This document shows, piece by piece, positions 34,288 through 42,238 of a DNA stretch of 45,670 nucleotides. A model generated the notes under the pieces. The model saw only the letters and a list, made by a program, of their open reading frames with translations. It did not search any database and was not told where the DNA came from. The stretch comes from Sulfurimonas sp. GWF2_37_8 (GTDB lineage: Bacteria; Campylobacterota; Campylobacteria; Campylobacterales; Sulfurimonadaceae). Each line of letters opens with the position of its first letter. Within the stretch, counting starts at the first letter, position 1. The stretch covers positions 1 through 45,670 of the forward strand of contig MIBW01000100.1 in NCBI GenBank assembly GCA_001829625.1, given 5' to 3'. The position numbers were made by a program, and so were the translations under genes.

Positions 34288-36090
34288 ATGGCAAAATTAT
34301 ATACAAGAGACACACAAGCAATTTTCTGGAATAACAACACAACGGCTATTCAAAGAATGTTAGATTATGATTACACTATACAAAGAAAAAAACCATCAGT
34401 AGCGGCAATTGTTGCTCCTACAAGCGGTAATAAATTTGAGAAATTCTTTTATGGTCCAGATGAGATTATGATACCTTTATATAAAACTACAGCTGCAGCA
34501 AAGGCTGCGCAGCCTCAAGCTGATGTACTTTTAAACTTCGCATCTTTTAGAACTGCGTATGATGTTACTATGGAAGCACTTGAAATTGGTGGTTTTTCAT
34601 CTATCATGATTACCGCTGAAGGTATCCCTGAAAGACTTGCACGTGCTATGAATGCAACTGCAAGAGAAAAAAATGTAACTGTAATTGGACCTGCAACAGT
34701 TGGAGCAATTGCTCCAGGTGCATTTAAAATTGCAAATATTGGTGGAACAATTGAAAATATCGTGCAATCAAAATTGCATCGTGCTGGCTCATGTGGGCTA
34801 GTAACACGTTCTGGCGGTCTTTTCAACGAACTTTCAAACATTATCGCGATAAACGCAGATGGTATTGCTGAGGGTGTTGCTATCGGTGGAGATAGATTTG
34901 TTGGCTCAGTATTTATTGACAACTTGCTGAGAATGGAAGAAAATTCTGAAGTAAAATATATGATTTTACTCGGTGAAGTTGGTGGTACTGAAGAGTACAA
35001 AGTGATTGAAGCTGTAAAAAGCGGAAAAATCAAAAAGCCAATCATTGCATGGTGTATCGGCACAATTGCAAAATATTATGATTCTGGAGTTCAATTTGGT
35101 CATGCTGGTGCTTCAGCAAATGGTGATATGGAAACAGCAGAAGCAAAAAATAACGCAATGGCTGCAGTTGGTATTCATGTTCCGGCATCATTTAATGATT
35201 TACCATTGATGATCAAAAAAGTATATACTGAGCTAAATCTTCCAGCTATACCAGAACCAGACATGAGTCTATGTCCAAGTGTGAGAAAATCTAAAGAATT
35301 TATCTGTACGATTTCTGATGATAGAGGTGATGAGTGTACGTATGCAGGCTTCCCAATATCATCACTTGCAACTCCTGAAACTGGCAAAGGAATCGGTGAT
35401 GTTGTTTCATTATTGTGGTTCAAAAAACAGTATCCGAAATGGGCAACTGATTTTATAGAAACTGTTATCAAAACCGTTGCAGATCATGGTCCAGCTGTTT
35501 CTGGTGCACACAATGCAAAAGTAACAGCACGTGCTGGAAAATCTGTAGTTGAATCACTTGTTACAGGTTTGTTAACAATCGGTCCAAGATTCGGTGGTGC
35601 GATTGATGGTGCTGCTGAATATTTCAAATATGCTGATGACAATAAACTTACACCTGCAGAATTTTTAAATCATATGAAAAAAGAGGGTGTTCCGATTCCA
35701 GGTATTGGTCACCGTATTAAATCTCTTAAAAACCCAGACTTACGTGTTGAAGGTCTAAAAAAATATGCGGCTACATATTTTCCTTCTACATCATTATTGG
35801 ATTATGCATTGACTGTTGAGCAATTGACTACTTCTAAAAAAGAAAATTTGATTCTCAATGTAGATGGTACAATTGGTATCTTGATGGTGGATATGTGGAG
35901 AGCATTAGGCTATACTGAAGAAGAGATTAATGAATTTATATCTTCTGGTACTCTAAATGCGTTCTTTATTGTTGGTCGTTCAATTGGTTTCATCGGACAT
36001 GTTCTTGATGAAAAACGTCTTGCTATGCCAATGTACAGACACCCAATGTCTGACATTCTTTATGACGTACAAGTAGCAGATAAGATTTAA
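34288..36090 (+). CDS. aclA: ATP citrate lyase subunit alpha (AclA)
   Basis: 600 residues. N-terminal CoA-binding/ligase half (residues ~1-330) with RSGGLFNELSNII and the phospho-histidine in QFGHAGASANGDMETAEAKNNAM; C-terminal citrate-synthase-like domain (~350-600) with GPRFGGAIDGAAEYFKYA and GVPIPGIGHRIKSLKNPDLRVEGLK. These match the eukaryotic ACL C-terminal order split at the AclB/AclA junction. GGGGA precedes the ATG. The soluble complex is expected to be A/B heteromeric. Confidence 0.96.
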   Translation: MAKLYTRDTQAIFWNNNTTAIQRMLDYDYTIQRKKPSVAAIVAPTSGNKFEKFFYGPDEIMIPLYKTTAAAKAAQPQADVLLNFASFRTAYDVTMEALEIGGFSSIMITAEGIPERLARAMNATAREKNVTVIGPATVGAIAPGAFKIANIGGTIENIVQSKLHRAGSCGLVTRSGGLFNELSNIIAINADGIAEGVAIGGDRFVGSVFIDNLLRMEENSEVKYMILLGEVGGTEEYKVIEAVKSGKIKKPIIAWCIGTIAKYYDSGVQFGHAGASANGDMETAEAKNNAMAAVGIHVPASFNDLPLMIKKVYTELNLPAIPEPDMSLCPSVRKSKEFICTISDDRGDECTYAGFPISSLATPETGKGIGDVVSLLWFKKQYPKWATDFIETVIKTVADHGPAVSGAHNAKVTARAGKSVVESLVTGLLTIGPRFGGAIDGAAEYFKYADDNKLTPAEFLNHMKKEGVPIPGIGHRIKSLKNPDLRVEGLKKYAATYFPSTSLLDYALTVEQLTTSKKENLILNVDGTIGILMVDMWRALGYTEEEINEFISSGTLNAFFIVGRSIGFIGHVLDEKRLAMPMYRHPMSDILYDVQVADKI

Positions 36091-36147
36091 TAATCAATGC
36101 AGAAAAAAACTAAATTTGTTTCTGTAAAAATCTAACGACTTTTTCTA

Positions 36148-36169
36148 CTTTAGGGATAATCCCCTAAAG
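36148..36169 (+). terminator. Terminator-like hairpin after aclA
   Basis: CTTTAGGG-ATAATC-CCCTAAAG, a perfect eight-pair stem 58 bases after the aclA stop, followed by TATCTTCTTCTTATTTTTATT. T-rich but interrupted, so termination may be partial. Confidence 0.65.
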
Positions 36170-36205
36170 TATCTTCTTCTTATTTTTATTTCTTTTCTTT
36201 TTAGA

Positions 36206-36211
36206 TATACT
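36206..36211 (+). promoter_or_regulatory. -10 box of the lone pseudopilin
   Basis: TATACT 30 bases upstream of ATG 36241, after the aclA terminator hairpin, so the pseudopilin is probably transcribed separately. Confidence 0.4.
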
Positions 36212-36240
36212 AATCTCTAATCTATTCTTACAGGTTTATT

Positions 36241-36924
36241 ATGAAAAAAATACCAAAAAATTATTTATTGCATACTGCGTTTACAATGTTGGAATTAGTA
36301 TTTGTTATTGTTGTTATAGGTATATTGGCTGCTGCAATTATTCCAAATACAAAAACTAATCCAGTTCAAGAAGCGGCTATTCAACTTATATCACATATAA
36401 GATATACACAACATTTAGCTATGATGGACGATAAATATAATGCTGCTGATTCTAATTGGTATAAGGGGAGGTGGCAGATAGTATTTAGTACAAGTGATTA
36501 TACTAATAACGTACCAGCTTATACAATTTTTTCAGATGCAAGTACATATACAGGAGATGTTAGTGAAAGTGAAGTGGCAAAAAATCCTCAAAATATAAAT
36601 CAAATAATGACAGGAGGATACGGAAACGCAGCTTCTATTGATATTAGGAATAATGGATTTAAAGGTATGGAAAAATTAAATTTAGGCCTAAGTTACGGAA
36701 TCACATCAGTAACACTGAGTGCGGGTTGTTCGGGTGGATCGAGAATTTCTTTTGATTATATGGGCAGACCATTAAAGGGTGATCATAGTACAATGTCAGG
36801 GCCATATGCAGCTGGAACACAAAGACTTATAACTTCTAATTGTCTTATCACATTAACAAATGAAACTGAAAATGCAATAATCACTATAAGACCAGAAACA
36901 GGTTATACAAGTGTTACCTTTTGA
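36241..36924 (+). CDS. Lone pseudopilin, prepilin-type N-terminal domain
   Basis: 227 residues starting MKKIPKNYLLHTAFTMLELVFVIVVIGILAAAIIPNTKT, a prepilin leader of 13 residues with cleavage before FTMLE, Glu at +5 and a Pro-containing helix as in GspH/FimT-type pseudopilins. The head (residues ~60-227) is polar with many Thr/Asn/Gly; a Cys pair (LSAGCSGGSR, TSNCLITL) may form the C-terminal disulfide loop common in minor pilins. It is away from the left-edge pilin operon, and its 3' end runs 22 bases into the convergent DUF4139 gene. Confidence 0.87.
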   Translation: MKKIPKNYLLHTAFTMLELVFVIVVIGILAAAIIPNTKTNPVQEAAIQLISHIRYTQHLAMMDDKYNAADSNWYKGRWQIVFSTSDYTNNVPAYTIFSDASTYTGDVSESEVAKNPQNINQIMTGGYGNAASIDIRNNGFKGMEKLNLGLSYGITSVTLSAGCSGGSRISFDYMGRPLKGDHSTMSGPYAAGTQRLITSNCLITLTNETENAIITIRPETGYTSVTF

Positions 36925-38270
36925 GAGTTAAAATGAATAAATATCTCTTTTGTGCCCATCGCTTCAAGAGGTACTTCTAAAGTTACTCTCTCTCCATGAG
37001 TAAATGTAAAAGGATATTCTGTCTCTACTTGAGCGTTTTGGCTTTTCATAAAAGGGATAAGTATCTTTACAGTTTTTGCCTCATTTGAACTGTTTTTGAG
37101 TAAGTATCGTATGGTAGAACGGGAGTGAGTAGTGTCATCATCTCTTGATTCTATACTCTCTGTGACTTTGACATCAAAACTTTTTCCTAGTTCAAGTTCA
37201 ATGTCTGATTCTTTAGGTGTATGTGCAAGCAAACTCTCACCTAAGAGTATATTTGTCTTACCTAGTTTGGAGAAACTGTGTACAACTCCTTTTGGAAGAG
37301 CGATATCAAGAGCGGACAAACGCACATATTGAAGAACGCTATGTTCTTCTTGACCACTCAAATATCTTGGATCAGAGAGTAGAACACGGAGTTTTCTTTG
37401 TATAGGGAGCTGCGTTTTACTGATAAATTTTATCTGTGTTTTTTCATTGTTGGCTAGGGAGACTTTAAAAGGAACAGTATAAAAATGGTAGCCTTCATGC
37501 GCTTGATGCGTAACTTGTACACTATTTGCAAGCGCCATTGCTCTTGCTTCTTTATACTGAATTGGCGTTTGAGTAGCTCGGTTTATATCTCCCGCAAGTA
37601 GATACAAATCCACAGCATCATAAGCTTTACCTGAGCGATTGTCTATACTGATCCAGCCATCAAGGGAGGCTTCGTTCTCAAAAATGTTGAGGATATAGTT
37701 GCTCTGCCATGAGATATTTTTGATGAGGTAGTCCAACTCCATGGGTGCATTGATATCTTTTTGAACATCGACATTCCAGACAAGAGAAGCTTTTGTGATA
37801 AGTTCTTGCGGGATATCATGAAAGATAATATCATCAGAGTTTACGGTGAGGATATTTCCATCCATGGCACGAACGATTGACTTTGTCCCTTCACTTGAGA
37901 GGAGCGTAGCGCTGATAATCTTAAAGCTTTGCCCATCACGCAGCAGACGCACTTCTATTTTTTTATCTATATGCGCTTCAAGGAGTTTATTTTGTGTAAG
38001 TTTGTCAAAACGGTATTGTTGCGACTTAAGCTTTAACTCCTGAGGTAAAATCACATTGATAGAATCGACATCTATACTGCTTGCGACACCCTCGTAAACT
38101 ATACTTTTTTCTTCTTGGATGATACTTAGTTCTCGTTGCTCATGGACAAGACCGATATTGCTATTATAGACAATAAGTGAATCTTCAGTTGTACGTTTGT
38201 TTAAGGTAGCTGCCCAAAGAGTGCCGTAAAGTAAGCTTGAGGCAAGGAAGAGAGATTTTGCAGTTTTCAT
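36903..38270 (-). CDS. Exported DUF4139-domain protein
   Basis: 455 residues, signal peptide MKTAKSLFLASSLLYGTLWA. Two parts: a beta-rich N-terminal half (YNSNIGLVHEQRELSIIQEEKSIVYEGVASSIDVDSINVILPQ) and a C-terminal DUF4139 region (NISWQSNYILNIFENEASLDGWISIDNRSGKAYDAVDLYLLAGDIN...). Function unknown; the family is predicted to be periplasmic or surface located and some members are called mucoidy-inhibitor-like. Convergent and overlapping with the pseudopilin; divergent from the DUF819 gene by 66 bases. Confidence 0.82.
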   Translation of the reverse strand: MKTAKSLFLASSLLYGTLWAATLNKRTTEDSLIVYNSNIGLVHEQRELSIIQEEKSIVYEGVASSIDVDSINVILPQELKLKSQQYRFDKLTQNKLLEAHIDKKIEVRLLRDGQSFKIISATLLSSEGTKSIVRAMDGNILTVNSDDIIFHDIPQELITKASLVWNVDVQKDINAPMELDYLIKNISWQSNYILNIFENEASLDGWISIDNRSGKAYDAVDLYLLAGDINRATQTPIQYKEARAMALANSVQVTHQAHEGYHFYTVPFKVSLANNEKTQIKFISKTQLPIQRKLRVLLSDPRYLSGQEEHSVLQYVRLSALDIALPKGVVHSFSKLGKTNILLGESLLAHTPKESDIELELGKSFDVKVTESIESRDDDTTHSRSTIRYLLKNSSNEAKTVKILIPFMKSQNAQVETEYPFTFTHGERVTLEVPLEAMGTKEIFIHFNSQKVTLV

Positions 38271-38336
38271 AGTGACTCCTCAGTCGAGTGTGCTTTAAAT
38301 ATATGATACACTTCTAGAAAAAATAGAAGGTAAATT

Positions 38337-39467
38337 TTGATAACTTCTCCACTTACTTATATCTTTACTCTAGCGTTTAGCGCCACTGCGTTTGCTCTTT
38401 TGGAGCAAAAAACAAATCTAAAAATTTTTAAATATATTCCCGCTGTTGTGATGATTTATGCTTATACAATGTTTCTTGCAAGTGTTGGTTTTTTCGACTC
38501 CAATAAAGAGATAAACGCAATATACATATTAGCAAAGACAAATCTTTTACCTGCTATGCTCTTTTTGATGCTTCTGCAGATAGATTTGAGGCATTTTTTA
38601 CGCCTTGGTAAAAGAGTTACTTTTGCTTATGTAGCAGCTGTTTTATCTCTGATGATTTCTTTTATTGTCGTCTCTTATCTCTTTGCTTTTGATAGAGATA
38701 TGGCGGCTGCGTTTGGAGCTTTGGCTGGAAGTTGGATGGGTGGTACGGCAAATATGATAGCAGTCGGTTCTGCCCTTGGTGTGAATCAAGAAGCTTTTGG
38801 TTTTGCTCTTGTGGTCGATAGTGTAAATTATACACTTTGGGTGATGTTGTTACTTTTTATAGTTCCTTTTGCGGCTGCGTTTAACAGATTTGCAAAAAGT
38901 GAGGCAAATTTTGCGTCTGTGAGTACGATAGGCTGTGCCTGCAACATGGGTGCAAAACGCTACTGGCTTTTGATATTTTTGGCGCTTTTGATATCTCTTG
39001 TCTCGCAGTTGCTTGCAAGTTATATAGAGTTTCTAAACAGCACTACGACTGTGGTTTTGCTTGCGACGATCTTTGGAGTTATTGGCTCATTTACGAGACT
39101 CAAAAACCTTAACGGCACCAATGAAGTTGCGACAAGTATGCTCTATCTTTTAGTGGCGCTTATAGGTTCTAGGGCCATTTTTGAGAGTTTTAGCGAGCTT
39201 GGAGTCTATGTTTTTGCTGGCTTTTGTATTTTGATTTTGCACGGAGTTTTGATGGTTTTTGCGGCAAAACTTTGGAAGCTTGATTTATTTTCTATAACAG
39301 TTGCTTCTCTTGCAAATATCGGAGGCGTAGCCTCGGCTCCTGTTCTGGCTGCCGCATATGATAAAAGTCTTGTAGGCATCGGTGTAATTATGGCGATTAT
39401 GGGTTATCTTATAGGAACATTCGGCGGTTTGATTGTAGGAAATATATTGATAGGGATAACACAATGA
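38337..39467 (+). CDS. DUF819 family multi-pass membrane protein
   Basis: 376 residues, TTG start with AAGG upstream. About ten hydrophobic helices arranged in two halves, with the DUF819 (YjcL-like) patterns AAAFGALAGSWMGGTANMIAVGSALGV and SLANIGGVASAPVLAAAYDKSLVGIGVIMAIMGYLIGTFGG. The duplicated glycine motif recalls transporters with inverted repeats. It overlaps the epimerase gene by four bases (ATGA), so a dipeptide or amino-acid import/export role tied to wall peptide recycling is a reasonable guess. No biochemical role can be read directly. Confidence 0.82.
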   Translation: MITSPLTYIFTLAFSATAFALLEQKTNLKIFKYIPAVVMIYAYTMFLASVGFFDSNKEINAIYILAKTNLLPAMLFLMLLQIDLRHFLRLGKRVTFAYVAAVLSLMISFIVVSYLFAFDRDMAAAFGALAGSWMGGTANMIAVGSALGVNQEAFGFALVVDSVNYTLWVMLLLFIVPFAAAFNRFAKSEANFASVSTIGCACNMGAKRYWLLIFLALLISLVSQLLASYIEFLNSTTTVVLLATIFGVIGSFTRLKNLNGTNEVATSMLYLLVALIGSRAIFESFSELGVYVFAGFCILILHGVLMVFAAKLWKLDLFSITVASLANIGGVASAPVLAAAYDKSLVGIGVIMAIMGYLIGTFGGLIVGNILIGITQ

Positions 39468-40510
39468 AAATAAAATCTATAGAGACAGAAGTCAAAAGTA
39501 TCCCACTCAAAACCCCTTTTGTTACAGCACTTCGCCGCGTAGAAGCTGTAGAGTTTGTCAGAGTGAAAGTCGTGTGTCAAAACAAAAGTTTTGCTTATGG
39601 TGAAGCACCTGCAACCAAAGCGATTACAAATGAAGGGATAGAAGATATCCTAACTTCCATGGAAAGTATCAAAGAGCTACTTCAAGGAAAACATCCGCAA
39701 GAAGCCCTGCAACTGTTACATGAGCAGCAAAAGATAGGCAGTTCTGCAAAGGCTGCCCTTGATATGGCTTTTGTTTCGCTTTTGGCACAAGAGTTTGGCG
39801 AGCCGCTTTATAAGTTTCTTGGAGGCAAAGCACCAATAGAACTTCAGACCGATATTACAATCAGTCTGGGCACGCTTGATACGATGCTTCGTGATGCAAA
39901 AGGGGCTTATGAGTCGGGGTTAAATATCCTCAAAATAAAAGTAGGCAGTGATATCAAACACGCTATAGCAGTGATTTTAGAGCTTGCGTTTGAGTTGCCC
40001 AAAGTTAAAATTCTTGTCGATGCAAATCAGGCTTGGAGTCTTGAAGAGTCTCTATTTTTTATAAACGCAGTACAAGGGGTCAAAATAGAACTCATTGAAC
40101 AGCCCGTCATAGCGCATGATTTGGCTTCACTGAAAAAAATTACACGTGAGAGTGCCACTGCTATCCTTGCGGATGAAGCGGTATTTACGCTTGAAGATGT
40201 CGCTAGAGTACATGAGGGCAGATACGCAGATATGATAAATATCAAACTTATGAAGTGCGGCGGTATAAGCAAGGCTGTGGAGATATTAGAATATGCAAGA
40301 GCGCATGGTATCAGATGTATGTTAGGTTCTATGCTTGAGGGGCCGCTTTCAATAAACGCAGCCCTTCATTTGGCGATAGCATTTCATGATGTGATAGCTT
40401 ATATAGATCTTGACTCTCCGCTTTTATATAAAGAGAGTTCAAAGGAGTTAGAGTTTTTATATGTTGGGTCAAAGATAGTCTTTATTGAGAAAAAAAAGGC
40501 TAAAATCTAG
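39464..40510 (+). CDS. Dipeptide epimerase, probably L-Ala-D/L-Glu (enolase superfamily)
   Basis: 348 residues with the muconate-lactonizing/mandelate-racemase fold. The capping domain is residues ~1-120; the barrel holds the catalytic lysine pair in LNILKIKVGSD (KxK), metal ligands Asp/Glu/Asp in ILVDANQAWS, ELIEQPV and ILADEAVF, and the second base in NIKLMKCGGISKA. This pattern marks the Ala-Glu epimerases (YcjG/YkfB), which epimerise L-Ala-D-Glu from the wall during murein recycling. N-succinyl amino acid racemase or other dipeptide targets are alternatives. Coupled to the DUF819 gene; its stop is two bases from the convergent nhaA end. Confidence 0.86.
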   Translation: MKIKSIETEVKSIPLKTPFVTALRRVEAVEFVRVKVVCQNKSFAYGEAPATKAITNEGIEDILTSMESIKELLQGKHPQEALQLLHEQQKIGSSAKAALDMAFVSLLAQEFGEPLYKFLGGKAPIELQTDITISLGTLDTMLRDAKGAYESGLNILKIKVGSDIKHAIAVILELAFELPKVKILVDANQAWSLEESLFFINAVQGVKIELIEQPVIAHDLASLKKITRESATAILADEAVFTLEDVARVHEGRYADMINIKLMKCGGISKAVEILEYARAHGIRCMLGSMLEGPLSINAALHLAIAFHDVIAYIDLDSPLLYKESSKELEFLYVGSKIVFIEKKKAKI

Positions 40511-40512
40511 AC

Positions 40513-41847
40513 CTATTTTGTTCCTTTTGCGATATATCTCAGCCAGAAAAATCCAAAGAGACCTGCAAAAAGTGAAGCTGCAAGGATACCGACTTTGGCT
40601 TGAAAGATAAAGATGTTATTGCCTACAAATGCCAAATCTGCGACAAATATACTCATAGTAAAACCTATCCCGCCTAAAAACGCAACACCAAATATTTGGT
40701 TCATAGTGCTTCCCTCGGGAAGTTTAGCTATGCCTGATTTTATGGCAAGCCATGCAACTCCTGCAATACCAAGAACTTTGCCAAAAACAAGACCAGCTAT
40801 AACGCCGAGAGATACAGGGGTGGCAATAGTCTCCCCTATTGAAGAAAAATCTATAGAGATACCTGCGTTTGCAAGGGCAAAAAGAGGGATGACTATCAAA
40901 CTCACAGGAAGATGTAGCTCATGTTCAAGTCTCGAAGCAGGAGAACCTACGGAGTCGATACGGTCTTTGATATTTTGTAAAATCGCTTTTTGATTTTCAT
41001 GAGTCATATGATCGGTTGCTACAGGATAACTGTCATACTCTTCAAGCAGATTACGTGTATGGTGTGTAAAATCAATAGGAGTGCGTTTTGGTCTTGAGGG
41101 AATCGCCAAAGCGGCTATAACTCCTGCAATAGTCGCATGAACACCTGAGTCAAGCATAAAAAGCCACATAATTATGCCCACAATAAAGTAAGGTAATACG
41201 GCGTGAATACCAAAACGGTTAAACGCAACTAACACTAAAAAAGAGACTCCTGCAAGAGCTAGAGGCATAAGGTGAATTTGCTCCGTATAAAAAAGAGCGA
41301 TAACTACAACTGCACCCAAGTCATCAACTATAGCGAGTGCCACTAAAAAAGTAACAAGTGCGGTGGAGACTCTTTTACCAAGTAAAACAAGAGCACTAAT
41401 AGCAAAGGCGATATCTGTAGCCATCGGAATTCCCCAACCATTTGCACTCTCTGAGCCATAGTTGATACTCAGATAGATAAGTGCTGGCAAAAGCATCCCG
41501 CCAAAAGCGGCAAGAATAGGTAAGATAGCGACTTTGATGTTGGAGAGTTCTCCTACTAGTACCTCACGTTTTATCTCTAGTCCGACGATAAAAAAGAAGA
41601 TTGCCATAAGCCCGTCGTTGATCCAATGATGGATAGAGTGTGAGATACTCCATGAACCGATGTTTAGAGTGATATCAGTGTGAAAAAGATGCAGATAAAC
41701 TTCCGCAAGTGGTGTGTTCGCAAGGATAAGCGCGATGATAGTCATACTCATCAGTACGATACCTGTTGTGGTCTGTGCATGTAAAAAATGCTCAAAAGGT
41801 GTGGCTACTTTTTTAAAAGCTCTCTCCCAAGGTGCATAAAGTTTCAT
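40513..41847 (-). CDS. nhaA: Na+/H+ antiporter NhaA
   Basis: 444 residues, 12-helix inner-membrane antiporter for sodium and pH homeostasis. The transport site DD is in LAIVDDLGAVVVIALFYTEQI, and AFGGMLLPALIYLSIN plus GIPMATDIAFAISALVLLGKR are NhaA signatures. It is longer than E. coli NhaA because of a hydrophilic insert (PSRPKRTPIDFTHHTRNLLEEYDS...SPASRLEHELHLPVS), seen in many proteobacterial NhaA. AGGAG lies upstream. Second gene of a two-gene unit behind the Sel1 gene. Confidence 0.95.
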   Translation of the reverse strand: MKLYAPWERAFKKVATPFEHFLHAQTTTGIVLMSMTIIALILANTPLAEVYLHLFHTDITLNIGSWSISHSIHHWINDGLMAIFFFIVGLEIKREVLVGELSNIKVAILPILAAFGGMLLPALIYLSINYGSESANGWGIPMATDIAFAISALVLLGKRVSTALVTFLVALAIVDDLGAVVVIALFYTEQIHLMPLALAGVSFLVLVAFNRFGIHAVLPYFIVGIIMWLFMLDSGVHATIAGVIAALAIPSRPKRTPIDFTHHTRNLLEEYDSYPVATDHMTHENQKAILQNIKDRIDSVGSPASRLEHELHLPVSLIVIPLFALANAGISIDFSSIGETIATPVSLGVIAGLVFGKVLGIAGVAWLAIKSGIAKLPEGSTMNQIFGVAFLGGIGFTMSIFVADLAFVGNNIFIFQAKVGILAASLFAGLFGFFWLRYIAKGTK

Positions 41848-41856
41848 GGTAATCTC

Positions 41857-42120
41857 CTAAAACATATTTTTTGTTGAGGTTTGTATCTCTGACATAGCAA
41901 ACGCAGCGTCTCTTTGTCCATTTCTTCTGGCTTTTGTCCACCATGTTATTGCTTTTTCTTCACTTTGTTCTACGCCAAAGCCATTACGGTACATAAGCCC
42001 TACATAATACTGGGCTTCACCGTTGTTTTTATAGGCTGCCGCATCAAATAAAACTTCAAAAGCCTCGGTAAATTTGCGTTCTTCGTAGAGTCTAAATCCA
42101 TCTTCAACAGTAAGAGACAT
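41857..42120 (-). CDS. Small Sel1-like repeat protein
   Basis: 87 residues, AAGGAT before the ATG. One complete Sel1-type repeat (GEAQYYVGLMYRNGFGVEQSEEKAITWWTKARRNG) plus a degenerate preceding helix pair. No signal peptide, so cytoplasmic. Sel1 repeats bind protein partners. Nine bases upstream of nhaA, so it is co-transcribed and may influence the antiporter; that is inference from position only. Confidence 0.78.
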   Translation of the reverse strand: MSLTVEDGFRLYEERKFTEAFEVLFDAAAYKNNGEAQYYVGLMYRNGFGVEQSEEKAITWWTKARRNGQRDAAFAMSEIQTSTKNMF

Positions 42121-42238
42121 AATGATCCTTTAGAGATATTTTGTTTTATTATAGCCAAGAAGAAAAAACAGCTTTTTTTTAAGTACCAAAGAATGCGAAT
42201 TCTTATAAAATATCATCAAAAAAAGAAGCAGGGCAGGA

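Noticed and set aside
34515-35063. 182-aa minus-strand ORF inside aclA
   Set aside because: Ser/Ile/Pro-rich antisense shadow of a strongly conserved AclA segment.
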